NCBI GenBank assembly: GCA_036873755.1
Contig: JAVTVY010025057.1
Coordinates: 1 to 64,000, forward strand
DNA from: Hanleya hanleyi
Lineage: Eukaryota > Mollusca > Polyplacophora > Lepidopleurida > Hanleyidae
Reading direction: 5' to 3'
DNA length: 64,000 nt
Position 1 is the first letter of the stretch, and every line of letters begins with the position of its first letter. Below, piece after piece: positions 21,429-33,702 of this stretch. The notes under the pieces are model-generated. The model saw only the letters and a program-made list of their open reading frames with translations. It searched no databases and was not told the DNA's origin. The position numbers were made by a program, and so were the translations under genes.

Positions 21429-23324
21429 AAACCATTGCACATCTATGTATAACATTTATTGGTGCATGCGCATGATAATCTGGATGCTGATATGTTATAT
21501 TAATTTTCAGAATTTGTCCTGTTTTTTTAGAAGACAAAACATATCTTCTGTCGTATTTGTAGGGCTTCAATCGAAGGCACATAAAATAGTACCACTTGAA
21601 CTCATGCTTATTGCATCTCCAGATCTCACGATCTCACAAAATATAAATGAGTCCTGGTTGCATAAAACATAGCAAAGAACTGGTAAATTGGAACATTATA
21701 AAATTATTGACACTGGTTAATGGGAAATTGGCTTTCATTAATCGATTCATGCGATCAGTTACCCTGTATAAAGAAAAGTAATGGGCAGAATAAAAAATTT
21801 CATCAAGCTCAAATTGGACAATCAAAAAATATCTTGTATTACCAGAAAAATCCACCCAATTTGATGTAATAATGCAATGATATATCACAGTGATTATATT
21901 GTTAATCAAAGATGTCATCAGCCTCAAAATTATTAAAATTTGTAAACTCTCACATGTGCATTTTTCAGCATGCTGAAGCATCATAGCTTTAAATTTGATG
22001 ACACCGAGGTCACTATTTTACAACGAATGCAAGAATATCATGTCAGAGAAAATTGAAGCTCATCTGTCCACTTCAACGAGCTTTCAGTATCATGCCATAT
22101 TGTGATGTATGAAGATGTCACTACATGAGTTTGATTGATGTAATGATGTGATACTTTTTTCCCCAGGAAGTTTTTACAAATCATTGTAGGCTGTAATCTG
22201 TTGTTAAATTGCATTTCTCAGATCACTGCAGTCGGACATATGTTCACAAGTTTGATCTAGAAAAAGTTGAACTTCCCATTTCTTGTTGAAGTGGACATGC
22301 AGAGTTGACAGATTTTGGGGGTGGGGGGGTTGCATAAGCCGCAAAAATACATAGGAAGGTGTGGGAGGTGAAGTGACCATGGTGGTTGGAGCACCAGTCC
22401 TGTATGGCTGTATACATGAAAGGCGACTGGTATCATAGATATGTGCTCCAATCTTTGATTTCTTTGCTTAAAGTTCATAAATGTATAAATAAACTCATCA
22501 AATTAAACGAGTCATGTTACATGTAGGCTACTTGAAAGGCAGAAGAAATGGAAGGACATAATTTTGATGTTTTTTCCGTCAAATCGTGATCGTTTCAATG
22601 CCTTCCATCAGTTGGTGCCACCAAGCCCAACCTGATCTACCACTGTGACCCATGAATCCATGAGTGATGCGCCTACGTGTGTTTAATTCTCATCGCTGGA
22701 TTACTGGAAAATCTTTCCATTTCTGGTGATTATCAGCAAGGATTTTGTGAAAGATATAGCGTCATTTTTTTACATATAAATCGTATCTCTGGTGTTATTG
22801 CAACGGCATATAATGGCCCGTTCCAATACCTCGGGCTGGATAGAGTGGATTAGGTTATTCCGGTTGTAGCGGAATTGAATTTTTCCGATAATGGCGAAAT
22901 GTACAGGCACTTGAGATCCCACTTTATCCGTACCATCTCTCTCCAAAAAGTTGATGGAAAAAAATAACTGTATTTACTGAAAGATATTGATGCGAACTCA
23001 CCTAATTGTTCAGCTGGATATTGTGTCCTTGTGCACGAGTGAAATTATAATGGAGTTTTATCAGCCTATATAGCTTAATGTTTTATGGTATCTAATCATT
23101 AAGCTGGGCAGCCGTTGTCCATTTCTTTGCCTAATTCATCAGGCCTTAAATAAAATATTGTTTCTAGTCAATCTGAATGTGCATCATTTTGAAAAAAATA
23201 TGCTCGTTGTCCTGTTTTTTCAAAGCAAAATTTTGAGAATGTGTTATCTCCCTTGATCAAGCCGAGAGCTACCACCCATTGAATTTGTCAGCCTTGTGAT
23301 GTCTCAAAAGCTGATGTGGTGAAT
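21429..23324. other. Intergenic DNA, no gene recognised
   Basis: There is no supported gene or repeat. Open frames near 21634-21984 and 22257-22478 lack recognisable domains. Confidence 0.5.
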
Positions 23325-23550
23325 CCTGTTATAATTCAATCACCACCTCCCCCCCCACCACCCCCACAAAAAAAAAACAATTTGTGGGGAAATCAGTCAT
23401 TCTAATAAATTTGATCGCCCTGTAAAATCACCGAAATAACAAAAAAAATGATGGATTATCTATATGATTTTGAACCATTTTATCAACTTCTTGATCACCC
23501 CCAGATTTTATGGTGGGAAATTCCACTTCCTGTGATTGAATTATTAGAGG
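23325..23550. mobile_element. 226-bp intact MITE, 'taataattcaatcac' family
   Basis: The left end is 'cctgttataattcaatcacc' and the right end 'gtgattgaattattagagg', forming imperfect inverted repeats. The interior matches the two halves of the element at 14123-15669 and serves as its uninterrupted reference. An open frame at 23448-23672 merely runs through the MITE and is not a gene. Confidence 0.75.
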
Positions 23551-23739
23551 ATTTGTTGTACATGTTGTATCTATGGAGAACAAATATTCAGGGTCCAGGG
23601 CAAGACAATGTATGTTATTGTCTTCAAATGTCGTCTTATTATGAAAATCTCGATCGTTATCCTGATCTATGAAATTTCCACCCCAATCTTTAGTCTAAGA
23701 TTCAGTCCATACTAAATATAAATGTAGACCCTCCAGTGC

Positions 23740-24700
23740 TTACAAAATCCGGCCGACAACTCGCCAATGGCGATTAAAAATAACAACTGGCGACTGAATT
23801 GTTCAGTTACTCGCCAATGTGTCGATTAAAAAATAGAGTAAATCGCCAAAGTGGCGAGTGAATTTTTGGTTCATGAAGTGTTTAGTCGCCAAATTATTTT
23901 TGTCTTTAGTTTATCAGGCAGCGAAATCCGATCAGGCCGAGAATGTACATGACAGAGAATAATGCCAATAATACTCAGCAATGGGGAAAGCCTAGTCTAT
24001 TTATAGAGCCCACGTGGTCTGATGTAATATCTGCACACTTGAAACCATGTGCAGGCAAGGCATGGACGAATCATTATTTGACGTGACACAATAAGATCAC
24101 ATGTATGCTCGCCCAAGAAAAGTCAATTCATGACCCGCTGACTGTTCTCAGCCAATGAAATCATCGTAATAGAACTTAACGTAAACAAATTCTATGAAAC
24201 AAACTTGGCGGGAATTTGCAAGTTCAAGGTCAAGAGTTCAAACGGCCCGTCCCATTCCAGTGCAAAGAGATTACCATCGCCTAAAGCACGACATGTGCGT
24301 TTTGACTTTAGTGTCACTTCTAAAACAATTGTAGTCCAGTTACACCAGCTCAGTAATTTGGTATTCTGAAAGACACACGTCATGTGGTAAAAGTTTGCAG
24401 GAAGAGTTTAGAACTTTTGTTTCACCTGACTGACTTTTCGTTCTGGCCATTTCGGATTCCGTAACCGACACACGAATGATTGTTTCGTTTGCGCAAAATT
24501 TCTAGGGTACTCTGCAACATGTTTTTTTTCTTCTTTTTCAAACTAATACTGGATTATCATGTTGTTAGAAACACTGATTCGTCTGTCATTTTATTACATG
24601 GAAAGTTTGTTCTGGTTTGGCGAGTGAATAAAACATCAGGTCGCCAATGTGGCGAGTAAATTTTTAGCCTTACTCGCCAAATGGCGACCAACTGAGAACA
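23740..24700. mobile_element. Element with 'tcgcca/tggcga' subterminal motif arrays
   Basis: Motifs of the form 'actcgccaatggcga' and 'cgccaatgtggcgagt' occur at least five times in both orientations at 23755-23895 and again at 24618-24690, with about 720 bp of ordinary sequence between. The two clusters face each other, as expected of subterminal arrays of one transposon of about 0.95 kb. The exact ends are uncertain; the right end lies at or just before 24700, where a tandem duplication begins. No transposase is visible. Confidence 0.6.
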
Positions 24701-25626
24701 AAAATTTGTGACGCCTGACCTCTCAGAATTTGGGAGAAACTGTATCGAAGAGAAAATCACAAAAGGTATTGTCGCTTTGTGTTGTCAAATTTTTGCCTTT
24801 CCAAATTTGATAATGTCTGTTCAGGTTGAACAGGTGGACTAACACTAATAATGACTAACTGGCTGAACACATAATGACTGCAAGCTCAAATAATGTAGAT
24901 AATATTTATACATTTTGGTTATAGAATCTAGATGTATTTGATATTCTGACGTCGTTGACATTTTTTCTTGTACATTGGCTTTCTTGCCTCAATCCTTCAC
25001 CACTAAATGACTTTTCTTGCTTTCTTCTGGAGAATCCTGCAGAAATCCGTGGGGAAATAAACGTGAGGAAAGAAATGTGTCTGAATACAGCTTTACTCTT
25101 TCTCTGTGTAGAGTCAATATGATCTAATACATGTATAAATTGTTTGACATCAAAATTTGTGACGCCTGACCTCTCAGAATTTGGAAGAAACTATATCGAA
25201 GAGAAAATCGCAAAAGGTATTGTCGCAATGTGTTGTCAAATTTTTGCCTTTCCAAATTTGATAATGTCTGTTCAGGTTGAACAGGTGGACTAACACTATG
25301 ACTAACTGGCTAAAGACATAATGACTGCAAGCTCAAATAATGCAGATAATATTTTTTATTCCATATACATGTATTATTAATTTTTTTGATTATAGAATCT
25401 AGATGTATTTGATATTCTGACGTCGTTGACATTTTTTCTTGTACATTGGCTTTCTTGCCTCAATCCTTCACCACTAAATGACTTTTCTTGCTTTCTTTGG
25501 GAGAATCCTGCTGAAATCCAAGGGGAAATAAATGTGAGGAAAGAAACGTGTCTGAATACAGCTTTACTCTTTCTCTGCGCAGAGTCAATATGGTCTAATA
25601 TAAATCGTGAAAGTTATTTGACTATA
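24701..25626. repeat. 451-bp tandem duplication
   Basis: 'Aaaatttgtgacgcctgacc' starts at 24701 and again at 25152, and the two following stretches (about 24701-25150 and 25152-25626) align along their length with scattered substitutions and small indels. The first copy abuts the motif-array element at its left. Confidence 0.85.
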
Positions 25627-26225
25627 CATCCAATGGTTTATCCACCATTACTTTGAACATTTTCACCAACATCACGTTCCGTCTCGCAGTAGATTCCTGG
25701 AGGGATTAACGTTGTGACTATGTAGTTGAGAAATAGACTATGATTCTGCCAACTGAATGTCTGCCTAAACTGTTGAGCAGTTTCTGTCTATATTTGCGTG
25801 TTTGCTCAATTATTACCGTTTGACAATGGTAGGCTTTACGTGTGTGACGGGGACTTAACACTACTTCATAGTGGAGAGGCCAGGATTGGTTCTCCATATT
25901 TGGGATGGCTTTGATAGTACTGTAGTAATTAACAGACACGTATGGACCCTATATGTTGACTGTCAGTCTGATGGAACAGGATATACTGGCATGTATATTA
26001 TCATTGATGGGGACATGAAAACTGATTTCTGCATGTGGATGTTCAACGTACTGGCTATCAGAAGAACAGGTTATCACAATGAGTTATCATAAAATTCCAG
26101 TGCATCAAGAGATGCCTTCCAGATTTAATAAACTTTCAAAAAGAAATCTGGTATTTTCATTGGTTTTGGAGAATCTTGGATGAACATTCAGTCAGGCACA
26201 GAGAACATGATAGATACATAATTAT
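25627..26225. other. Intergenic DNA, nothing recognised
   Basis: Overlapping short frames on both strands (25718-25939 and 25871-26092) show no domain. No repeat is seen. Confidence 0.5.
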
Positions 26226-26680
26226 TATGCCCCCCCGGCCCCTCTAATTAAGAGGGGGCGGGGCGCATATAGCGATCGCTTTGTCCGTCTGTCCGTTCAT
26301 CTGTCCGTCCGAATTTCTTGTCCACGCAATATCTAGGTTAATGTTTGATGGACAGGATTGAAACTTGATTAATATTGTTTGGACAATTATGAAATTTGCA
26401 TGATATGTGGTCAATGCGCCATAGTTGTGCAGCGTGAAGTTTTTCTGTGTTTCAGTTATATTTTCAAGAGTTATGGCCCTTAGTTCTTCAAACCTTTGTG
26501 AATGGGATATATATATTTGTCCAGGCTGGATCTCAGTCCTTACATGTATTGTATGGACAAGCATAAAATTTGCATGATACATGTATGAGGTCAGTGCCTA
26601 GTAGTTGTGCAAAGTAAAGCACTTTGTCCATCTGTCCGTCCGGGTCTCCACCGACCAATACAGAACAGAACAATGGCGGA
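26226..26680. mobile_element. Dispersed element with hairpin and GTCCG head
   Basis: It starts with a hairpin ('gcccccccggcccctc' near 26228 with 'gagggggcggggcgca' near 26251), followed by 'gtccgtctgtccgttc'. Inside is a diverged direct repeat ('aatttgcatgatatgtggtca' near 26393 and a relative near 26568). It ends around 'gtccatctgtccgtccgg'. The structure resembles 18250-18420, 28660-28760 and 62900-63100. Boundaries are approximate. Confidence 0.55.
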
Positions 26681-28659
26681 GCAGTGTCGGACTAAAGCGG
26701 CATGGAGGGCATAGAATTAAGCAAACCCTGATTGCTTCTTTCCTGCATTTTTATATGTCCATGCAGGAAACTAGTGTTTTTATTATTTCATTTCACACAC
26801 CTTTGGAATTGGTGCTAACTGTCATACGTAATATATTTAGGTCTTTCGATTATTGATGTGAAATTCTTTTATGGACAATGGCTGAATATTGAATGTGGGA
26901 TATGACACCTGTGATGTACATGTAGCATCTATGTTGAACACATGCGGCCTGTACCAGTACAAATGTATATGAATGTTCCCATTTGATTATTCAACATTTG
27001 GATCCCAGAGTTCAGTTAACATTGATGTTTATGAAGAATTTCTGTGTCAGCCAACTTTTTTTCAGATGATGTTTTTGCACCCATTAGACACCATGTTTTG
27101 CGGTTGAGGTTTAGTGGAATTGGACAGACCCCACATTTTAACTGAAGCAGTTCTGAATGAAACAACTATCCATATCAGAACATTAGCTGATGAGACTGAG
27201 TCACTTCTATGTCTGACTTTTCAATTGTAGAGATGCTAGGTCATGTACGGTACATGTAGTTTTACAACCCTCTCCTATCATCTAAGGTTTATTCCATTTG
27301 ATGTCACATGACCTTGGTTCGGAAGAGGTCTGCTGCTGAGCTTGTGTTTCCCTGCAGCAAGCAGAGCATCGATCATCTCTACACTTTAGTAGTTTAATTT
27401 TAAATGTATTAATATTTCAGTTAAATGCCGAAAACAAATATACTAAATGTAGTTGACAAAGCTTCCAGGCCATCATTGAAGAATCCCTTTAATTGAAAGT
27501 ACATCTAATATTCAGGTTTTACAGAGAAGATATCTGCATGACCTATCATTCATGTAAGAGACACGAGGAAGACAATAGTCTGTCTCACTCTGAGAACAAT
27601 AATGTGGCTTTTCAGTATGAAGGTTTGAACAATAGAAACTTCCATGAAAGTTCCTTAGATTCTGTTTCATGGTATACAATTGGTGGGTCTAATGCATGTG
27701 ACCTTGTTCACCTTGCTAATAGATCTGCAAAACTTTTCAAGATTAAAGGACTTTAATCAATTATTGTATTAAAACTTCGCTTCCAAACACTCTTCCATTC
27801 AAGACTGTATTTGGCAGCAAATGCATCATCGTCAGCCCATTAGTCTCGTACGTAATTTCCAGCTTCAGCTTTTAGCGTATCTAATGAACAGATTTACCGA
27901 GATTTCCCTTGGGTACATTTGCACTGCATGACAATTACATTGTTCCCAATCTAACTGACACAATACTGAGTACAATGTCATTAAATATCCACTTCACATT
28001 CAAATCCTCGCACAAATATATCTTATGATCGTTCCGCTCGCCCCCATCTAGAGCTTGAGATTCGCGGATCGTACAAAACTGATCGAGCAATCTCCTAGAA
28101 GCCAGCTGGAATTTCTGCTTGAAATAATTTGATTGAAGAGATTCAAATGTGGAACCTATTGCCAATTAGAACAGAAGCACTATTTATAACTGGTTTTAAC
28201 TATTTTTAACTGGTTAACTTGGTTTGCATGTACGCGATATTGTACACTGTACAAAATCATATATCATGTTTTTTCTATAATATGGTCAATATATTGAGTA
28301 AAACATTTAAGTTACCTGCCATAATAAATGTCGAGTTGATAAAATATATTGTTTAATGGTAAACTCAATTTTCAGACTGCTATAAAAGTCAGACCTTTAC
28401 ATGTTTCTTTTCTTTCAGACTGGAATGAAAACTCAACATCTCTCAAAAGATTTGAGATTTTTTCAATTTTTTTTTATTTGAAAATTCAAACAGTCGACCC
28501 CTAAAAAAAACCCACTCATATTTGGGTAATATTGACTTTTGGGTGGTCGACTTTTTTATTTGTATCATTGTAGTTCTCAATGCTCTGCAAACAATAATAT
28601 TATGCAGTCTGTATCAGTATACATGTACATCTTTATGGTGAGTTTATTTGTAGTATTTA
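26681..28659. other. Intergenic DNA, no gene recognised
   Basis: An 87-codon frame at 27493-27756 has protein-like composition but no domain, start context or splice signals that I can defend. The rest is AT-rich DNA without repeats that I can see. Confidence 0.45.
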
Positions 28660-29059
28660 TTATGTCTCCCCCAACTATGTTGGGGGGAGACATCTAGTGT
28701 TTGTGCTGTCTGTCTGTCTGGTTGGATGTCTGGATGGATGTCTGTCCGTCCCCTTGCCTTGTCTGCAAGATATCTTGAGAACTACCGGATGGAATTTCAC
28801 CAAACTTGGTTGCGGTTAACACTCGTTGTCACTTCCGCCATCTCTAAATCTTCTCTTTTCAATCAGGATTTCAATGGAATCACAAGGAAATGGCGAAGGA
28901 ATTATACAGCCAGAGTCACAATAGCCAACCATGAATGGTGGAAGCGATTTACGTGTACAATCCCATTCCCGTATGTTAACTCATTTGTCTGTTCAGTGGC
29001 TGCCCATGTGCTGTGGACAGTCTTTTTTTTCACTCGTTGACGGTACACTGTTGTAATGG

Positions 29060-29172
29060 GTAATTACGTAACCGTTTTGCGAAACCAATTGGTTACGTAA
29101 AAATTAACATCGTAACCGAACAATAGGTTACGCAAGCCAAATTTACCGTAACCGATTTTTCGGTTACGTCAA
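29060..29172. mobile_element. Miniature element or end made of inverted TTACGTAACCG motifs
   Basis: In about 110 bp the core GTAACC/GGTTAC occurs six or seven times in both orientations ('attacgtaaccg', 'ggttacgta', 'cgtaaccga', 'ggttacgca', 'cgtaaccga', 'cggttacgtca'). The outermost copies form an imperfect inverted repeat. The flanking repeat cluster resumes after it. It is either a very small MITE or the fused ends of a larger element that lost its middle. Confidence 0.5.
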
Positions 29173-29644
29173 TGAACCAATTTTCGAGGCCTGCCTTGTC
29201 AGCAAGATATCTGGAGAACTACCTGATGGAATTTCGCCGAACTTGGATGGAAGCTTCACTGCAACAGCGTCCTCATCTGATTAGGTTTTGGTATGCATGC
29301 ATGCGTTCATCCTGGTCTGTTGTCCATCCGCCTGTCCATCTACTTCTACATAGACAGGCATTGTCTGTAAGATATCTGGAGAACTATCTGATTAGGTTTT
29401 GGTATGCATGCATGCGTTCATCCGGGTCTGTTGTCCATCCGCCTGTCCATCTACTTCTACATAGACGGGCATTGTCTGTAAGATATCTGGAGAACTACTG
29501 GACGGAACTTCACCAGACTTGGATGGAATCTTTATTGGAATGGCCTCCACATCTGATTATGTTTTGGTGTGCGCGCATGCATCCATCTGTTTCTGATGTC
29601 TATCTTTGTTACATGTATATGTACAGGACTACTCTTGTCTACAA

Positions 29645-29966
29645 AGCAGGTGGTTGGGTGGGTTCAGGTTCCTGTTCCTTCAATGCATTTTGCTGAGAAG
29701 CAACAGGAACTTGATAATGTGATGTCTAGCACTGTAATATCACTTGTCTTTATTGCACCATGTAAGCGTCCTGTCTGTGTCTTGTGCGCTGCCCTCCATG
29801 TTTATAGGGTGGATGGAGGGTGTCTGGTTCCATGCTGCTTCAAAGATCTCTTCCTTTAAGTAGCAGGAACACAACTGGGCTGGGTGGTGCTTAGTTTGGT
29901 TTGTCGTGATTTTGCTGAAATATTGTTGAAAGCGACGTTAAATTCTATTCACTCACTCACTCACTC
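29645..29966 (+). mobile_element. SINE with (ACTC)n tail, family S1, copy 2
   Basis: It is flanked by the 14-bp target duplication ACTCTTGTCTACAA (29631-29644 and 29967-29980). The body matches 12497-12760, with an extra segment of about 60 bp ('aaagatctcttcctttaagt') before the tail. The 3' end is 'gttgaaagcgacgttaaatt' then (ACTC)n. It is inserted into a unit of the repeat cluster, so it is younger than that cluster. Confidence 0.85.
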
Positions 29967-30175
29967 ACTCTTGTCTACAAGATATTTGGAGAACTACTGG
30001 ATGAAATTTCACCAAACTTGGATGGAAGCTTCATTGAAATGGCCTTGTGATCTAATTAGGTTTTGGTGTGTGCTAGTGCTTGTGTGGGTTCATGCAAAAT
30101 GTGCTTGTCTGTCTGTGTCCAATTTTTTTTCCGCTCCATATCTTGGAAACTACTGAAGGCAGATGCATGAAACTT

Positions 30176-33100
30176 CTATACAGTACAGCATGTATATTAT
30201 AGGTGTGCCTCTTGTATGTTTTGCATCTTTCCTATGTTGTGATCAATTTTGAAATAGTTGATGCTTCACAATTACATGTATTTCACATTGGTTGGATGCT
30301 GTACAGGTAGGTGTTGGCAATCCACTCTTTGATATATAAATCCCGACTCCTCACTGGGTTACTGCAACAATGAAAATCACCTCTTCGTAATTAATATTTT
30401 TAGATGCGCAGCTTTGTTTAGGATACTTATTGCTACATTCATTTTATAGCATTTTCCCTTAAATAATGTGCCCACTCAAGGCAAGGTGGGAGGTTGGGGG
30501 AGACGTATGTTTTTGCTTAAAAAACAACCAGCATAGGCTTCATGCAGGAACGGCAACCCAAGGGTCAAAGCGAAACCTCTAGTTACATGATCAAAACATA
30601 GTGATATCCAATCATGAAATTGAGAGTGAGGAGAATTAGAGTGATATTGTTGGAAATTGTGATTTAGAATAAATTCAATCTACATTTCAACCTGATGTAA
30701 AGATTTACCCTAAATATAATTGTGTATTCAGCTTGTCATCTCGGATGATAAATCAAGCATTGGTCCCTTTACAATTTACTTCATTCTGCTTGGATGTAAT
30801 GCCTTGCTTTTCCTACATACTTTTGTAATTTTGTGGTGTATTGAGGAAGAACAAATGGCTACAAAATTTTGTGAATGCTTTTTAACGCTGTTATGGATGA
30901 TAAGCCCTATAGGCATATCACTTGGGTATTTCCTAGTTGTCACTTAAGAGGACACTTCGACAAAATGTTCAATTATTAATGGATTTCCATTGCCTTCCCG
31001 ACAATTGCTTTCCGAGAGTTATTTGCTAAGAGTGTAATTTTTCAGTGAGCTTTCATCCAGCAGTAGAGTTGAACAATACATCCAAAGTGATACTTTTATG
31101 GTGGAATTAGTGAAGTGTTACATTGCCACTCCATTCATCGGGAATTTAGAGCATTTCTGACAGCTAACTCATAGTCAGTTATTAGCTGGTGTGGATTACG
31201 GGCTAATGAATTAAAAGGCTACATGTAAAATAAATGCAGTGTCACTTCTCAAACTTCCTAAAAGTACAGTATGCCCTTTTACCTGTAAATGACTTGACTA
31301 AATTATAGTGATAGGTTTCTGTGAAATGCTCCTCATATTTACCGTTGCTCAGCACTAGCATAGAAATGAAGATATCTTTTGTCTTTTTCTGCCTTTAAGC
31401 TCTCATTGAAGAATCATAATTATAGACATGTATAAAACATCCGAAGAGTCCATGTGGATGGATGGATGAATGTACTTGGTTAAATTTTGACACCATTGAA
31501 TCACTGGATGATTTTTGGAGGAATTTGTGATAGAGATAATTTGAACAGAGCTAATTATCTTGTTATCATTCTTACGATGTATTCACCCAAGCTAGCCTCG
31601 ATAGTTAATATGTATCCATGAACTGAGGTCAGATGTAGGTTCAAGTACAAAGTTTATTTTTTATCCATCTTCTCAGCTCTCCTAATTTTACAGGCGATTT
31701 GGTATGACAGGCCCTGCAGCATTGTGTCAGTCGAATTTTCTTTTATGATCGATGTCAGATTTATCCGCATCAGAAGACATTTTATTGTAATAAGATATAA
31801 TACCTGGAAATAATTCAATTACAGAATCAAAATCAGAGAATTGTGGGTAATTAAACATGAACCGGGTCAGACAAGATTGATGCACAGGTCCTGCCGCTTG
31901 GAGACAGAGAATTGAGGGATAGAGCATCAGATGGTACTCTATCGCACCGCTGACACCAAATGTGAATCATCCAATCAGATCGCAGTATTGATCAGTTTTT
32001 CTGTCGACATTAAACTGATAAATTCTCGAGCAAATGCACATTTGCACACGAATGGGCCTAAGGGGGTCGCAAATTCCACCCTTTCCTATCTACACACTGG
32101 TTATTTTGTAAACAGGCTTCTAACTCATGGGACATGAGGTTATAGCTCATTGAGACAGGATATAAATTCCAGGCCATACTTGTATACCCGGGTGGGATAT
32201 TCGGATACATTTTGATCGAGAAAGTGGAATTTTTTCTCTCGTTCGATCAATGGATCAGTGGATTGAATTTCTCACTTTTTATTCAAGCGGTAAAAAACAT
32301 TAAATAGATATCTTTTTCAGGATAAAGCTGATGATAAATTTTTAATTCTATTATATGGAATTACAAGTATGTGGACGTACATTGTAATCAAGATATAAAG
32401 GATTAATTTCGGGGGAATCCAACTAAACTACATATTTTCCAGTCCCATCCTATATGTGCATGCATGTAGGCTTTGTGATGAGAAAGGAACAACTGTGCAT
32501 CCCTTATTCTTCCCAAATTCACACACACAAAAAAAAACAACAGAGCAGATCATGATAAAATACCGTACTTCATTCAAATCTTAATTATAAAAGTACGTTT
32601 ATATGCCAAAACATATGTGATAGAATAAGTTCATGCATGTGGTTTTATCATCATAGAATGTTGACTGGTTGTTAGACTCCCAGCCTGGATCATCTTGGAT
32701 AACCTGTATTTAGGAACAATTTCTCCTTTTATTTATGGAAACAATCATTGTACTTTATTTGCTCATTTCAGCTGTGCTCTAACATTTTTTTAAATCCGGT
32801 AATAAAAGTTTGCCATCATTAGCCGAGGCGAAATGGTACATTTAGTCGAGACGAAATGAGACCATGGTCTTGAGTTTGCGGAAATTGACGAAGGTTTAAT
32901 GATTATTATTGCAAAGAATGCAATACCGAGTTCTGTTAAATAGTCCTGCAGTATTTTCCGCTATTGCAACTCGAGACCTCTATTTTTGATTGGATGAATT
33001 TTCATTTTATAGTTTTCATGAAAGATGCTGTCATTTGAATACAATGTAGTTATACTGTCACCTATTAGTTGAGTGGTTGAAGATCATGTGTGGGTGTTGC

Positions 33101-33469
33101 CTGTAAATCCTGTGCGATCATCCAAATGTGTCCCCCCAAAATCGGCAAGCAATGCCAAATGAATGTGAAGGCCCCATATTCAAAAGTTAATTACAACCAC
33201 TGCATGAATTCATTTTCTGAGTGAAGTTCGTGTCCAGGTTGGCAATGGACTGGCACTATGACATGAGAGATAATTCTTTTGCACAATATATGTTATATGC
33301 TTCCACAAGTGAAAAACAGTATTCACTCGCCATTGTGGTGTATAAATTTGTGCCTTCATTTGTGAGCATGCCTAGAACTTCTATTTAGCGAGGCTCTAGA
33401 ATCATAAGTGTTCATATTTAACACAAAGGTAGTACCGGTATCAGGGCTTGAATTTAAGAGATTAGAACT
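30176..33469. other. Intergenic DNA, no gene recognised
   Basis: A 75-codon frame at 30720-30947 is hydrophobic ('FTIYFILLGCNALLFLHTFV') but has no family signature or exon boundaries. There is (GGAT)n near 31455. I see no other structure. Confidence 0.5.
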
Positions 33470-33702
33470 ACTAGCCATCAGGAATGGTTCTCGTCAGATC
33501 ACCAAGGTTAAGCAACATTGTGCTCAGTCAATACTCGGACTGGTGAATACTCGGACGGGTGACCAGGTGCTGTACTGGCTAGGCTGATCAGTGTCCAGTA
33601 TAATAGGAACTGTGGGCACTCTCGTGTCCTGGCACATGTAGGAACCATCATGATATGAGTGAAAAATTGTTGAAAACGACGTTATATCCTACTCACTCAC
33701 TC
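33470..33702 (+). mobile_element. 5S rRNA-derived SINE, copy 2
   Basis: The head 'ttctcgtcagatcaccaagg', 'ttaagcaac', 'ctcggacgggtgacca' and 'ggtgctgta' aligns with 5S rRNA in order. The body 'gatcagtgtccagta' is shared with 21238-21415, and the tail is 'gttgaaaacgacgttatatc' then (ACTC)n ending at 33702. This copy carries a short internal duplication ('atactcgga' twice) and an extra segment 'ggaactgtgggcactctcgt'. I could not read a clear target duplication. Confidence 0.8.

Larger units (their letters stand above)
28660..30175. repeat. Dispersed-repeat cluster with diverged tandem units, twice interrupted
   Basis: The head is a hairpin ('gtctcccccaac' with 'gttggggggagac', 28664-28692) followed by (CTGT)n/GTCCG sequence. 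The unit 'caagatatcttgagaactac' then 'ggatggaatttcaccaaact' recurs near 28770, 29203, 29358, 29480 and 29977. Spacing is about 120-155 bp in the middle. The cluster is interrupted at about 29041-29172 by a GGTTAC-motif segment and at 29645-29966 by a SINE. The 174-codon frame at 29172-29696 is just the translation of these units. Confidence 0.7.

Noticed and set aside
29172..29696. 174-codon open frame on the plus strand
   Set aside because: It reads straight through tandem repeat units and into the SINE; the repeated peptide 'ALSVRYLENY' is repeat DNA in translation.
30720..30947. Hydrophobic 75-codon frame that might be a membrane-protein exon
   Set aside because: AT-rich DNA readily gives Phe/Leu/Ile-rich frames, and no splice sites or family signature accompany it.
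33470..33702. Possible functional 5S rRNA gene
   Set aside because: Only part of 5S is present, diverged and duplicated internally, joined to a SINE body with an ACTC tail.
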